This document shows, one piece after another, positions 10,201 to 19,932 of a stretch of DNA of 64,000 nt (positions are counted from its first letter, which is position 1; every line of letters starts with the position of its first letter). The stretch lies in contig NC_010506.1 of the NCBI RefSeq assembly GCF_000019525.1, positions 3,224,001-3,288,000 on the forward strand, written 5' to 3'. The position numbers and the translations under genes are program-made. This stretch comes from Shewanella woodyi ATCC 51908. Its GTDB lineage: Bacteria; Pseudomonadota; Gammaproteobacteria; Enterobacterales; Shewanellaceae. The notes under the pieces were generated by a model. It saw only the letters and a list, made by a program, of their open reading frames with translations, made no database searches and was not told the origin of the DNA.

Positions 10201-10843
10201 GCACGACATTAAGCCCTTAATTGGCCGCGCTCTATATCTGCAGGGAGAGAATCAAAAATCACTGGATATCGACCTTGCCTTTACTGCCCAAGATGGCCTC
10301 AATGAAGCCATCACACTGGTCGGACGCATTGACGACCTCTGTGCTAAGGGCTTAGTGAACTACCGACCCGGTACCGCCAACGGCCGTGATTTAATTCGCG
10401 TCTACCTAAGGCATTTGTGTATCTGCGCCATGGGAGAGAATAAACAGCATACCAGCTATCTACTGGATATCGGCCACTTCCATGCATTTCACGGCGTCAC
10501 CCCAGAGCAAGCACGGGCGCAGCTAAGCCTTTGGTTAAGTCTGTTTCAATCAGGACAACTGCATCCATTAATGTTTATGCCCAGAACCGCCCTCGCCTAC
10601 GTTGAAGCCGAAGGGGAACATGCAGATAAACTTATCGAGGCTCAAAGTCAGTGGATAGATGAGCAGAGTCAATTAGGTGAAGGGTTTGAGCCTCACTATC
10701 AGCGGCTCTTTAGTTTTCCTGAAGACTTTACAGAAGTACAATTTGGACTCACTGCCATGACGCTCCTCTCTCCCATGCTCAGCCTTTATCACAAAGACAG
10801 GCTGAGTGAACTCACTGCTTTTGTCGAAGGGGGAGCACAGTAA
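7271..10843 (+). CDS. recC: Exodeoxyribonuclease V subunit gamma (RecC)
   Basis: This is the Chi-scanning subunit of the RecBCD helicase-nuclease, cytoplasmic. It has 1190 residues against about 1120 in E. coli. The N-terminus MLYLVQSNRMEALSAQL and blocks such as LRSCHSPLREIETLHD, MPMRSIPFKVVCLVGMNDG and RRLDDRYLFLEAILSAR are characteristic of RecC, which keeps a helicase-like fold without a working ATP site. The start is supported by AGGA seven bases upstream. The stop codon overlaps the recB start (TAATG). The order is recC-recB-recD with no ptrA between, unlike E. coli, where ptrA separates recC and recB. Confidence 0.95.
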   Translation: MLYLVQSNRMEALSAQLAQELQTPIPGMPLLMPEQILVQSPGMSTWLRLEIASKNKIAAALEFPLPSSFIWQLCHILLPDVPKENAFTKPSMTWKLMELLPELLDIEEFAPLKNYLNPNLNSVSEQSSDNELDERPEEPLKLFQLCGQIADIFDQYLVYRPDWIAAWEASEPTLPPKGEKLAPAQAWQPILWRALIKFNNERLNKSRYHRANLHQSLFDALDDPNTSLEGLPRRLFVFGISSMAPQTLDVLYHLAKRIDVIMLNLSPCQHYWGDIIDPRLRARMALEYANKHKLEAQWEDKLEVGNPLLANNGKMGRELLDLILELPEEHTNFNFECYQDPGVKNLLQGVQRDILELETRGRSLGPDASLYLTLDGRRPLTIDDDSLTLRSCHSPLREIETLHDHLLEMLSREPVDPNDPLLAKDIVIMLPDVAAYAPYIDAVFSAKQGAHYIPYAIADRGAAQESPLINSFLNILAINQSRFALTDILGILEVPAVLRRFELDDDDLMMIRQWLEQAGVRWGRDETSRAAQSLPAFDKNSWAFGIKRLILGYAFSDDAPLYHDTLTVMGIEGQSAQALGKLLNFIEALDEYRLQLGQTCEIEVRMAQLNQLLDDFYEVDDEERMQLQAIREAISKLKTELSDAGQITPLNTQVLQNWFNSTLSESRVGQRYLAGSVNFCTLMPMRSIPFKVVCLVGMNDGIYPRVQHPVGFDLVAQFGPRKGDRSRRLDDRYLFLEAILSAREQLYISYIGHSERDNSERIPSMLVSELVEYCQLCYLPETFNKLDSSDAETVIKVIPAIEKAVHQQLLIEQPLQPFDERLYVSPASEIDGAIQLKQSYSAQWCPTKAAGQSADGLERTPRFIDNGVTITQATELADSLDSQELEISALIRFFRNPAQYFFNRTLKVDLGLNIQADDNDEPFNLNALERYKLQANLLDNAIEQKLEAPDETLLQRLKAGGELPLAPFDDLLLGNYLHDIKPLIGRALYLQGENQKSLDIDLAFTAQDGLNEAITLVGRIDDLCAKGLVNYRPGTANGRDLIRVYLRHLCICAMGENKQHTSYLLDIGHFHAFHGVTPEQARAQLSLWLSLFQSGQLHPLMFMPRTALAYVEAEGEHADKLIEAQSQWIDEQSQLGEGFEPHYQRLFSFPEDFTEVQFGLTAMTLLSPMLSLYHKDRLSELTAFVEGGAQ

Positions 10844-13800
10844 TGACGAGTAATAATACAGTGAATCAGACAGGCTCTGTCCCGTTAAACACCCTCACCT
10901 TGCCCTTTGGTGGCAGTCGTTTGATTGAGGCCAGTGCTGGTACAGGCAAAACCTTCACCATCGCAGGGCTTTATGTGCGCCTTTTGCTCGGTCACGAGAT
11001 CCCAACGCCACTGACCTGCGAGCAGATATTAGTGGTCACTTTTACCAATGCGGCAACGGGCGAGCTTAGGGATCGTATTCGCCGCAAGATACAGCTGGCC
11101 TACCGCTGCTTTATCGGTTTAGATACCGGTGATGAGTTGATTGAGTCTCTCTATCGACTCACTCCTGAATCTGAGCGCCCACTGGCACTAAAGCGACTCG
11201 ACTTGGCGCTTAAATCTTTAGATGAAGCCTCTATCTTTACCATTCACGGTTTCTGTCAGCGGATCTTGGCCGACATGGCTTTTGAGTCCTCCCTGCTGTT
11301 TGAGTCAGAATTTACCTTAGATGACAGCGAGTTTTTGCACCATGCGGTGCGTGATTTCTGGCGTGAGCAGTGCTATCCGCTGCCTATCTATCTTGCTGAG
11401 ATCATACAGAAGAAATTTAGCGACCCTGACGCCCTATCTAAGCAGCTCAGGCCGCTACTTGGCGCGAGTCAGGCCACAGCCCAGCCGACACCTCAGCCCT
11501 TTGAGAAACTGCAGCAGACCTTAACTCAAAGCTTAAGTCGTCTGAAACTTATCTGGCCACGTGAGCGTGAAAATATCGAAGCTTTACTCCATGCACTCCC
11601 ATTAAATGGTGTTCGATTTGGTAAGAAGCCCGATGGTTACCCTAAACTTGCCGTTATGCTCGATGCCATGGACAACTGGTGCAAGTTCAGTGACAGTCTG
11701 CCACCTATGAAGGTGATGGAGTCTCTGTCACTGAGTGAGCTTAAGCTCAATAAGGGTGGTGAAATACCAACACCTGAGCAAGCCCCTGTGCTGGATCATA
11801 TCGAGCGTTTATGCTCGCTTATTAACGACTTTATCCCAAGTTTTCTCTATTGTGCCAGAGAGGGGATCTCACGCCGATTTATCCAACAAAAATCTGAGCG
11901 TAACCTGTTAACCCCAGATGATCTACTGACTACCTTAGAGCAAGCACTGCGCCCCAATGAGCACGGCGAGTCCACCTTGGCTAACACAGCTCAATTGGCC
12001 GCAACCATTGCCAAACGTTTTCCAGTGGCACTGATTGATGAGTTTCAAGATACCGATCCACTGCAATTCGCAATCTTTAGCCGCATCTACCAGATGCAAG
12101 CTAACATTCCAGCAAAGGCAGGTGCAGGTAACTTAAGCCTGTTGATGATTGGCGATCCGAAACAGGCTATCTATGCTTTTAGGGGCGCGGATATTCACAC
12201 TTATATTCAGGCCAGAACACAAACTCAAGATCACTATAATCTCGATACCAACTATCGCTCTAGCCGCAATATGATTGTGGGTGTTAACGCCCTGTTTGAG
12301 AATCGAGACGATCCCTTTATCAGCCAAGCGATCCCGTTTGAGCCTGTGCACCCCTCACCTTTTGCCGATAAAAAGGTGTTTATCGAAAGTGGAGGCGATG
12401 ATTCAGCGCTCAAAATTAAACTGCTTAGTGAAGATCCTGAAAAGGGGTTGAATAAAACCACCGCCAGAAAACGCTTAGCGGAAGATGCCGCCGCTGAGAT
12501 CTGCAGGCTGCTCACACAATCACAAGCTGGCGAATGCAGCATTAGCGGTCAACCACTAAAAGCCAAAGATATTGCCGTACTGGTGCGTGACAGAAATGAA
12601 GCAGCTGTGATTAAGCAGTCTTTGTCAGACAGGCAGATTGGCGCCGTATTTTTAAGTCGTGACAGCGTATTTAACACCTTAGAAGCCCGCGAAATGGCCT
12701 TGGTGCTTCACGCCCTTGCGACGCCAAAAGATGAGCGAGCACTGAGATCGGCTTTAGCCACTTCACTGCTTGGCTTTGATGCGCTATCGATCCACAGTTT
12801 TAACCAAGATGAGATGGTCAGACAGACCCTGCTTGAACAGTTTGATGAGCTACATAAGAACTGGTTAAGGCGTGGAGTCATGCCAGCACTGCTGAATCTG
12901 GCTAACGAAACTAAACTGATTGAGCGCCTACTTCAAGATGAAGATGGCGAACGACGGTTAACAGATTTCAGGCACTTGGCCGAGTTATTGCAACAAAAAG
13001 CCACAGAGCTTGATGGTATTAGCGCGCTGGTGAACTGGTATGAGCAAGCGCTCATCGAAAATAATGCCAATGAAGAAGCACAACTAAGACTCGAAAGTGA
13101 GCAGAACCTAGTTCAAATCGTCACCATACATAAGAGTAAGGGACTCGAGTATCCGGTCTGTTTTATCCCCTTTGTTAGCTTAGCCAGAGACAACCGTCGC
13201 AAGCCTGCGCCAATGCTTTACCATGAAAATAACAAGTTAGTGTGGGATATCGCGCAAAGTGATGAGGGCTGGGAGCGGCATAAACGTGAAAACTTAGCCG
13301 AAGATCTGCGCCTACTCTATGTCGCCATGACCCGACCTGTGTATCAATGTTATCTCTATGTGGCTAACCACAGTCGCTTTACCAAAAAAGCGGGGATCAC
13401 CAGCCAGCTCCATGAAACTGGTATTGGTTACCTACTGGGCATTGAAGATAAAGCCTGCGAGTTTTCGCGTATTCAATCTCAGGCGCAAAAGCTGATGGAG
13501 CAAGCCATTAGCGTCATACAGATGGGCGATGACGCCTCAACTCAACCTCTGGATAATATTTCAGATATTGAGCTCAAATTAGCCCCTAAAGAGCTCAAAC
13601 GAAAGCTATACACACCTTGGCGTGTGGGCAGTTACTCTGGGCTGGTGAAAGATCTGCCCCATGAACATATTGCCCCTGGCGCCGATGATGAAGCTTTTCC
13701 AGAGCTTGAAATCATTCAAGATGAGGTCGACCCAACTCCCTCTAGATTCACGTTTGAACGTGGCGCCAATGCTGGTAGCTTTATGCACTTAGTACTGGAA

Positions 13801-14532
13801 TTGATTGATTTTCCCCAAGCTGAAACTGAATTGCCCATTCACCTGCCGATCGCCATGGAAAAGTATGGCATAGATGAGAGCTGGTATGAGGTACTAAACA
13901 TTTGGTATCGAGATCTTCTAGCATCGCCATTGGTTGCAGATGGCTCGCTAAAACTGGCTCAATTAGCTCACGCGCAAAAGTTGGTGGAGATGGAGTTTTA
14001 CCTGCCAATTAATCAACTGATCGCAGTTAAGCTTAATACTTTACTCGAAACCCATGGTTACAGCGCAGGTTTGAACTTTGAATCCCTAAAGGGGATGCTC
14101 AAAGGTTTTATCGATCTCACTTTCGAGCACCAAGGTCAGTTCTACATTGCCGATTACAAATCTAACCATTTGGGTGATGATGTTAGCCATTATGGCTTTG
14201 ATGCCATGAAAGGGGCTATCCGTAGCCATAGATACGATCTGCAGTACATCATCTATACCTTAGCGCTGCATCGGTATCTGCGATTGAGAATGCCAAATTA
14301 TAATTACGATCAACATATCGGCGGCAGTTTTTACCTTTTCCTGCGGGGTATGTCTACCGCAGCACCACTATCAGGTGTTTTCTATGACAAACCGCCTAGA
14401 GCACTTATCGAATCCCTCGATACACTGTTCGATATAGATCTAAATGAGCCTAAGGAGCAGATCATAGCAACAGCTCAATCAACCCAGACAGCACAGCCTT
14501 CACAGACAGATCAGATGGAGCTTAAGCTATGA
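10843..14532 (+). CDS. recB: Exodeoxyribonuclease V subunit beta (RecB)
   Basis: This 1229-residue UvrD-type 3'-5' helicase is fused to a RecB-family nuclease. Walker A is EASAGTGKTFT near residues 29-38. Helicase motifs follow as VALIDEFQDTDP, MIGDPKQAIYAFRGAD, TIHKSKGLEYPVCF and LRLLYVAMTRP. The C-terminal nuclease motif GFIDLTFEHQGQFYIADYKS carries the catalytic Asp, Asp and Lys near residues 1091-1110. It is translationally coupled to recC upstream and to recD downstream by a 4-base ATGA overlap. With RecC and RecD it repairs double-strand breaks and degrades foreign linear DNA. Confidence 0.96.
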   Translation: MTSNNTVNQTGSVPLNTLTLPFGGSRLIEASAGTGKTFTIAGLYVRLLLGHEIPTPLTCEQILVVTFTNAATGELRDRIRRKIQLAYRCFIGLDTGDELIESLYRLTPESERPLALKRLDLALKSLDEASIFTIHGFCQRILADMAFESSLLFESEFTLDDSEFLHHAVRDFWREQCYPLPIYLAEIIQKKFSDPDALSKQLRPLLGASQATAQPTPQPFEKLQQTLTQSLSRLKLIWPRERENIEALLHALPLNGVRFGKKPDGYPKLAVMLDAMDNWCKFSDSLPPMKVMESLSLSELKLNKGGEIPTPEQAPVLDHIERLCSLINDFIPSFLYCAREGISRRFIQQKSERNLLTPDDLLTTLEQALRPNEHGESTLANTAQLAATIAKRFPVALIDEFQDTDPLQFAIFSRIYQMQANIPAKAGAGNLSLLMIGDPKQAIYAFRGADIHTYIQARTQTQDHYNLDTNYRSSRNMIVGVNALFENRDDPFISQAIPFEPVHPSPFADKKVFIESGGDDSALKIKLLSEDPEKGLNKTTARKRLAEDAAAEICRLLTQSQAGECSISGQPLKAKDIAVLVRDRNEAAVIKQSLSDRQIGAVFLSRDSVFNTLEAREMALVLHALATPKDERALRSALATSLLGFDALSIHSFNQDEMVRQTLLEQFDELHKNWLRRGVMPALLNLANETKLIERLLQDEDGERRLTDFRHLAELLQQKATELDGISALVNWYEQALIENNANEEAQLRLESEQNLVQIVTIHKSKGLEYPVCFIPFVSLARDNRRKPAPMLYHENNKLVWDIAQSDEGWERHKRENLAEDLRLLYVAMTRPVYQCYLYVANHSRFTKKAGITSQLHETGIGYLLGIEDKACEFSRIQSQAQKLMEQAISVIQMGDDASTQPLDNISDIELKLAPKELKRKLYTPWRVGSYSGLVKDLPHEHIAPGADDEAFPELEIIQDEVDPTPSRFTFERGANAGSFMHLVLELIDFPQAETELPIHLPIAMEKYGIDESWYEVLNIWYRDLLASPLVADGSLKLAQLAHAQKLVEMEFYLPINQLIAVKLNTLLETHGYSAGLNFESLKGMLKGFIDLTFEHQGQFYIADYKSNHLGDDVSHYGFDAMKGAIRSHRYDLQYIIYTLALHRYLRLRMPNYNYDQHIGGSFYLFLRGMSTAAPLSGVFYDKPPRALIESLDTLFDIDLNEPKEQIIATAQSTQTAQPSQTDQMELKL

Positions 14533-16577
14533 TCCAATCCACACAGCCCATTAAAGATCTGCTTAAAGTCTGGGAAGTTGAGCGTTTAATCACGCCACTA
14601 GACAGACACTTTGCACTGGAGCTCGCACTCGTTCACCAACAACAGCTTACCGCTCTAGATAAGTCGCATAGCAGTGATAACTCATGCACACAAAGCTTGT
14701 ACAAAGAGGACTCCTACAGCGAACTCTTTTTACTGACCTGCGCCCTGCTCAGCAAACAACTATCACAACAACACACCTGTTTGCCCATCAAACAGATAGT
14801 GCTAGATAACCCTATGGTGGAGCAAGTCTCTAACTGTCAGATCACCTGTAGCCATGATGAGTTAACCTCGCTTTTAGCGCAGTTTGCTTGTATCGGCTTG
14901 GTCAGCCCAGAGTCACAGGTAGAACAAGTCGCGGCGGCTGCAACCCCGATAGTATTAGATTGCGGCGATCTCTACCTGCAACGCTATTATCAATTTGAGA
15001 CCCAAGTCAGCGACACGCTCATTCAACTATCAAAAGAGCCAGGCTCTCAAGTTTCACCAGCCACAAAAGCAAGCTTAGACATCCTCTTTCCTGCACCTGA
15101 TGATGTCACTGTATTTGACTGGCAAAAAATCGCTACCGCCACGGCATTTAGCAAAAAGCTGGCAGTTATCACCGGCGGCCCTGGAACAGGTAAAACCACA
15201 ACCGTCACTAAACTGCTATTTTTGCTAACCCAAGAATCGCCAATGACCATTAGACTGGTCGCGCCAACAGGTAAAGCAGCCGCAAGGTTAAGTGAATCTA
15301 TTAAGGCGTCCAAGCAGCGCTTGAAGCTGGAGCTGGCTCCCTACGCACACCAGATTAATCTCGATAGCTTAACTCGAGTCCCCGAAGAGGCCTCTACCCT
15401 ACACAGATTGTTAGGGGTTATCCCCAATTCACACAAATTTCGCCACCATAAGGACAACCCGCTCAGGCTAGATCTGCTGGTTGTCGATGAGGCCTCTATG
15501 GTCGATCTGCCCATGATGCATAAGGTGTTATCGGCACTGCCAAGCCACGCCAGACTGATACTGCTTGGCGATCAAGACCAGCTTGCATCGGTCGAGGCTG
15601 GCGCCGTACTTGCTGATATCTGTGCGGGCTTAAAAGCCCGAAGTGATGCACAAAGCAAGTGGCAGATGCGCTATTCAGCAGGTTATGCACAAACACTGTC
15701 AACATTGACCAGCTTTGATCTCAGCCTCTTTACCAGTGAATCACCAAAAATTGGTGATAGTCTCTGCATGTTGATGCACAGCCACAGATTTAAAGGCGAT
15801 GCAGGCATTGGCCAACTGGCCGCTGCGGTCAATAACTCCGATAAAGCAGGTATCATGCAGGTTTGGCAGAGGGGTTATGAGGAGCTACTCTGGATTGAGC
15901 ATCAAAAGACACAGTCAGGCAACACAGGTTTAGATCAACTGCTCTCCCTCGCCGTGTCTCATTACAAACGCTACCTTGAACTGGCCAAAGATAATACTGC
16001 CACAGCCACCGATATCATCGACTCCTATAACGAGTTTCGCATTTTATGCGCCATGCGCGCTGGTGAATATGGCGTCGATGGCATCAACTTAAGTGTCACT
16101 AATGCACTAAAACAGGCAAAACTCATCACCACTGATGTCGAGTTTTACCAAGGCCGCCCAGTAATAATCCAAAGTAACGACTATAACTTAGGCCTGTTTA
16201 ATGGTGATATTGGCTTGATACTACTAGATAATGAAAAGTCTGCGCAGAACGGATCGGTACCAAGGCTGATGGCCCACTTTATCCAAGCAGATGGTAGCAT
16301 CTTAAAAGTCCTCCCAGCCCGTCTACCCAGCCACGATACCTGTTTTGCCATGACAGTACACAAGAGCCAAGGTAGTGAATTTGCCAACGTAGGCTTAGTC
16401 CTGCCATTGTGGCCCAGCCTTGCTCAAAAGCAGCTGTTAACCAAAGAACTCGTATACACAGCCATCACCCGAGCCAAGCAACACTTCACATGCCTAGGCT
16501 CACAAACCGTCTTCGAGCACGCCAGTCTGCAAGCCACACAGCGCTCATCAGGACTTGCTAGGCGTTTGTGGCTATAG
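14529..16577 (+). CDS. recD: Exodeoxyribonuclease V subunit alpha (RecD)
   Basis: This 682-residue SF1B 5'-3' helicase is longer than E. coli RecD (608), with the extra length mostly in the N-terminal third. Walker A is ITGGPGTGKTTTVTKLL near residue 217. Later motifs are VVDEASMVDLPMM, LLGDQDQLASVEAGAVLAD, TVHKSQGSEFANVGLVLP and ELVYTAITRAK. It starts inside the recB stop codon (ATGA) and completes the recCBD operon. An 18-bp gap separates it from the next gene, which is probably co-transcribed. Confidence 0.95.
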   Translation: MIQSTQPIKDLLKVWEVERLITPLDRHFALELALVHQQQLTALDKSHSSDNSCTQSLYKEDSYSELFLLTCALLSKQLSQQHTCLPIKQIVLDNPMVEQVSNCQITCSHDELTSLLAQFACIGLVSPESQVEQVAAAATPIVLDCGDLYLQRYYQFETQVSDTLIQLSKEPGSQVSPATKASLDILFPAPDDVTVFDWQKIATATAFSKKLAVITGGPGTGKTTTVTKLLFLLTQESPMTIRLVAPTGKAAARLSESIKASKQRLKLELAPYAHQINLDSLTRVPEEASTLHRLLGVIPNSHKFRHHKDNPLRLDLLVVDEASMVDLPMMHKVLSALPSHARLILLGDQDQLASVEAGAVLADICAGLKARSDAQSKWQMRYSAGYAQTLSTLTSFDLSLFTSESPKIGDSLCMLMHSHRFKGDAGIGQLAAAVNNSDKAGIMQVWQRGYEELLWIEHQKTQSGNTGLDQLLSLAVSHYKRYLELAKDNTATATDIIDSYNEFRILCAMRAGEYGVDGINLSVTNALKQAKLITTDVEFYQGRPVIIQSNDYNLGLFNGDIGLILLDNEKSAQNGSVPRLMAHFIQADGSILKVLPARLPSHDTCFAMTVHKSQGSEFANVGLVLPLWPSLAQKQLLTKELVYTAITRAKQHFTCLGSQTVFEHASLQATQRSSGLARRLWL

Positions 16578-16595
16578 AGATAGGGTATTAAGCAG

Positions 16596-17225
16596 ATGAC
16601 ATCAAAAATGAATAGCAAGCCAAAGCTCTATTACATCTACGATCCTATGTGCAGCTGGTGTTGGGGCTATGCTCCAACCTGGCATAAACTAAAAAACGCG
16701 CTAGAGGAGTCAGGAATCACCGTCAAATATAAACTCGGCGGTTTAGCACCAGACAGTGACGAGCCTATGCCAGAAGAGATGCAGGTTTTTCTTGAACAGA
16801 CTTGGCACAAAATCAGTGCTCAACTCGGCACAGTATTTAACTACGATTTTTGGCAACAGTGCCAGCCAAGACGTTCAACCTACCCCGCTTGTCGCGCTGC
16901 ACTAATAGCCCGAGAGCACAACCTCGAACAAGCGATGCTTCAAGGTATTCAAACCGCCTATTATCTTGAAGCCAAGAACCCGTCAGATCTTGAAACCTTA
17001 ACCGACATAGCGATTTCAATTGGTTTAGGCAGTACCGAATTTATTAAACAGATGCACAATGAGAAGCTCAATCAAAAGCTAATGAGTGAGATAGCCAGCA
17101 CGCGCCAGCTTCCCATTCAAGGATTCCCCTCATTAGTGCTTGTGCATGATAACCAAGTTAGGCCAATACAAGTTGATTACCAGAACTGGCAAGCTAGTTA
17201 TCAGGATATAATCAATGATGTGTAG
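16596..17225 (+). CDS. DsbA-family thioredoxin-fold protein (FrnE-like)
   Basis: This protein of 209 residues has an N-terminal YIYDPMCSWCWGYAPTW segment. The CSWC redox pair is that of the FrnE/HCCA-isomerase branch of the DsbA fold, with a helical insertion and a C-terminal GFPSLVLV cis-Pro strand. No signal peptide is seen, so it is probably cytoplasmic. It follows recD closely on the same strand. The likely activity is disulfide exchange, but the substrate is unknown; FrnE relatives are linked to oxidative stress tolerance. Confidence 0.8.
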   Translation: MTSKMNSKPKLYYIYDPMCSWCWGYAPTWHKLKNALEESGITVKYKLGGLAPDSDEPMPEEMQVFLEQTWHKISAQLGTVFNYDFWQQCQPRRSTYPACRAALIAREHNLEQAMLQGIQTAYYLEAKNPSDLETLTDIAISIGLGSTEFIKQMHNEKLNQKLMSEIASTRQLPIQGFPSLVLVHDNQVRPIQVDYQNWQASYQDIINDV

Positions 17226-17304
17226 TCATGTTCATTCTACAGTTTGGTATTTATTTTTTCATATACTTAGCCCTTGTTCGTTCGCTACGAATATTCTACC
17301 GTTG

Positions 17305-18264
17305 TTATAAATTGTCTAGAGGACTTATCACACCAGTATGATGCCCGCCAATAACATGAGTGTATATTTGGGTAGTCTTGACATCACTATGACCTAATAG
17401 TTCTTGAATAGTACGAATATCATGACCTTTAAGTAATAATGATGTAGCAAATGAATGACGAAAAGTGTGCGCAGTAACGCGCTTATTGGTATTACTCTTG
17501 GTAGTCGCTTTTCTCAATTCTCTTGAAAATGCAGTAGGATGAATATGATGTCGGCACGTATATTCATCGCTTGGATGTATACAGCGGCGACTCGCAGGGA
17601 AGATATACTGCCAGTGAAATTTAGCGGCACTGCTACGATACTTTTTGATAAGAGATATGGGCAAAGAAGCTAAACCAAAACCTTCAACAAGATCCCTATC
17701 ATGTATCTTTTTAACATGTGACATTTGTAATGTTAACTCATCGACCAAGCCATTAGGTAGCATACAAACTCGATCTTTTTGCCCTTTTCCTTGGTAGACA
17801 AAGATAGACTTCGTGCTTAAATCAATATCTTTTATTCTGAGTCTTAATGCCTCTTTTAGCCTTAATCCCGCTCCAAATAGTATAGAACCGATTAGATGAT
17901 GATAATTTGATAAGAAACTGATAATCAGTTTTGCTTCATCGCTAGAAAGTACCTGTGGTATCCGTTGCGGAGTTTTTGCATAGGGAAATTGCAGCTCTTT
18001 AGTCTCTATTTTCAATACGTGGCGACAAGCAAATATAATCGCGCACAAAGCTTGTTTCTGAGTGCTAGCCGACACTTTGCATTGTACAGCTAAAAAACAC
18101 AGAAAATGTTCAATCAAAGCTGGCGTAATATCATCACCATGACGAATATTGCAATGTCTTATAAAGTATCGATTCCAATAAAGATAAGACTTTTCTGTTT
18201 GATAGCTATAATGACGTACCCTTATCTCAGCACGTATAGCCTCAATGTATGTTGCTTGCCCCAT
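17305..18264 (-). CDS. intI: Integron integrase (IntI-type tyrosine recombinase)
   Basis: This 319-residue tyrosine recombinase is complete. Catalytic residues are the first Arg in [14 protein letters not shown], His266-x-x-Arg269 in [10 protein letters not shown], His292 in [11 protein letters not shown] and the nucleophile Tyr301 in QIYTHV. The IntI-specific insertion is present between the catalytic Arg and HTFRH, as [19 protein letters not shown] and [14 protein letters not shown]; other tyrosine recombinases lack it. It catalyses attI x attC and attC x attC exchange. It is transcribed away from the cassette array, as usual. Only 31 bp upstream of its start codon remain before an ISL3-family element, so its native promoter is cut off. 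The enzyme looks intact. Confidence 0.93.
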   Translation of the reverse strand: MGQATYIEAIRAEIRVRHYSYQTEKSYLYWNRYFIRHCNIRHGDDITPALIEHFLCFLAVQCKVSASTQKQALCAIIFACRHVLKIETKELQFPYAKTPQRIPQVLSSDEAKLIISFLSNYHHLIGSILFGAGLRLKEALRLRIKDIDLSTKSIFVYQGKGQKDRVCMLPNGLVDELTLQMSHVKKIHDRDLVEGFGLASLPISLIKKYRSSAAKFHWQYIFPASRRCIHPSDEYTCRHHIHPTAFSRELRKATTKSNTNKRVTAHTFRHSFATSLLLKGHDIRTIQELLGHSDVKTTQIYTHVIGGHHTGVISPLDNL

Positions 18265-18295
18265 AGTAGCGCCCTCCCGAATACTGTATTTATAT

Positions 18296-19608
18296 GGCTC
18301 TTCGTCGAAAGTGGTGGAAGACGTAACTTTTAATATAAACTCCTCAATACAATTCCACTTTTTACCACCGTCATGAGCGATACGCTTTTATACCAAAAGG
18401 TATTAGGTTTAGAAGTCCCTTGGTTAGTCTCTAATGTTCAACTTGATGAAGAACTTCAACGTATTACCGTTGTTGTGGACTATGTTCATAACGGTGATCT
18501 CGTTTGTCCTGTCTGCCAGCAAGCTGGCCGACATTATGATTCTCGTCCTCGAACTTGGCGTCATTTAGATACTTGTCAATTTGAAACCCTAATCCACTCA
18601 AAAGTGCCTCGAGTTCACTGCCCTGAACATGGCTATCAGACACTACAAGTCCCTTGGGCACATGAAAGTAGTCGGTACACTGAATTGCTAGAAATGAGGG
18701 TACTGAAGATGCTAGCAATGAGTACGTTAAATGCTGTGAGTAAATTCTTTAAACTCAGTTGGGGAGCCATTGACCGAATAATGGAACGAGCGGTCGCGAG
18801 AGGGCTCGCACATCGTACAACTTACTCAACTGAAGCATTGTTAATTGATGAAACAGCGATTAAAAAAGGGCGTGACTATGTCACTGTTCTATCCAACTCT
18901 CAAGGCCAAGTATTAGCCGTTGCAGATGGTCGTTCTAAGGCCAGTTTTAACGCTTGCTTTGAGCAATTACCTTCATACACGACTTCGCTAACCAAGACCA
19001 TCTGTATGGACATGAGCCCTGCTTATATTTCAGCAGCAAAAGCAGCATTTCCTGACGCTGAAAAGCGGATTGCATTTGACCATTTCCATATTGCTAAATT
19101 ACTGACTGAAGCTGTCAATGCCATACGAAGAGATGAAATATACAGGCTGTCTCCCTCAATGAGACAAGAGGCTCATCGCACACGTTTCTTTTGGCTTAAA
19201 CGAAGGCACAACTTACCTGCCCATAGCCAAGAGAGACTTAATAAATTAGTGCCTTCATTAATGGATACAGCCCTTGCTTGGTACTTTAAAGAGCAAGCTC
19301 GTGACATTTGGTATAGCAACAGCGTTCGGGGCACTAAACAGAGATGGCTAGAATGGATAGCTTTAATTAAGGCAACTAATATCAAGCCTTTAATGTCCGT
19401 AGCTGAAACAGTTGAGTCTAAATTATGGGGCATACTTAATGCGATGCGTTTTGGTGTTTCAAATGGTCTAGCAGAAGCTATCAATAGTCAAATAAGGCTG
19501 CTGAGAGTAAAAGCCATGGGGTATAGAAATACAGAGCGATTTAAGCGAGCAATACTGTTCCACTTTGGGAAGTTGGATATGGAGTTCCACCATTAACAGC
19601 GAAGAGCC
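18296..19608 (+). mobile_element. ISL3-family insertion sequence
   Basis: This element of about 1313 bp is bounded by 24-bp imperfect inverted repeats. Left (18296-18319) and right (19585-19608, reverse complement) share GGCTCTTCG at the tip and TGGTGGAA at the inner end. Flanking 8-mers are atttatat on the left and atttatac on the right, a 7/8 match to the 8-bp target duplication usual for ISL3. The transposase stop codon lies within the right inverted repeat. The element sits 31 bp upstream of intI and separates it from the attI side. Confidence 0.85.
18373..19596 (+). CDS. ISL3-family transposase
   Basis: This 407-residue transposase has an N-terminal zinc-binding segment ([16 protein letters not shown] and VHCPEHGYQ). 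The DDE catalytic region has Asp in [18 protein letters not shown], a second Asp in [13 protein letters not shown], and the final Glu in [15 protein letters not shown] followed by [18 protein letters not shown], the ISL3 signature. Length is in the family's usual range. The frame is intact and both terminal repeats are present, so the element may be active. It points toward the cassette array. Confidence 0.92.
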   Translation: MSDTLLYQKVLGLEVPWLVSNVQLDEELQRITVVVDYVHNGDLVCPVCQQAGRHYDSRPRTWRHLDTCQFETLIHSKVPRVHCPEHGYQTLQVPWAHESSRYTELLEMRVLKMLAMSTLNAVSKFFKLSWGAIDRIMERAVARGLAHRTTYSTEALLIDETAIKKGRDYVTVLSNSQGQVLAVADGRSKASFNACFEQLPSYTTSLTKTICMDMSPAYISAAKAAFPDAEKRIAFDHFHIAKLLTEAVNAIRRDEIYRLSPSMRQEAHRTRFFWLKRRHNLPAHSQERLNKLVPSLMDTALAWYFKEQARDIWYSNSVRGTKQRWLEWIALIKATNIKPLMSVAETVESKLWGILNAMRFGVSNGLAEAINSQIRLLRVKAMGYRNTERFKRAILFHFGKLDMEFHH

Positions 19609-19932
19609 ATTTATACAGTTATAACTGATATCGAGATAACTTGCCTAAAAAAGATGCACAAAATGGGGGGGTGACGCATCGATAACTCAAGTAAATATTT
19701 TTATTCTATTTAATATCAAAGTATTGAGAGAGTGCCAAAAGTGTTATGCGGACCTCATAAACACCCACGCATCTTTTTATCGGGTAATTTATGGTATGTT
19801 TTCTAACTTCTACTAAAAGTAATCCATTTACAACAGTGAGTTACCAGTGTTAAGTTAACAAAAAACAACCAAGCAGACTAGAACATTATCCTGCTGCTAA
19901 TCAATAAGCTGTTACATGTCCTAAGGAATATC
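19609..19932. other. Probable attI region and start of the cassette array
   Basis: This 324-bp non-coding stretch lies between the ISL3 right end and the first cassette gene. It should hold the intI promoter remnant and attI. Two candidate cassette junctions are GTTACAT at 19911 (22 bp before the first gene, a spacing like the other cassettes) and GTTAAGT at 19849. Neither can be confirmed by eye. A short inverted pair, gatgc/gcatc, surrounds a G-run near 19660. The exact attI core is not determined. Confidence 0.5.

Noticed and set aside
18283..19620. Canonical LexA box upstream of intI
   Set aside because: The rebuilt palindrome has a 6-bp gap instead of the 8 bp required for the gammaproteobacterial consensus, so it is only called LexA-like.
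19849..19917. Exact attI crossover point
   Set aside because: Two candidates (GTTAAGT and GTTACAT) fit loosely, and no direct repeats typical of attI decide between them.
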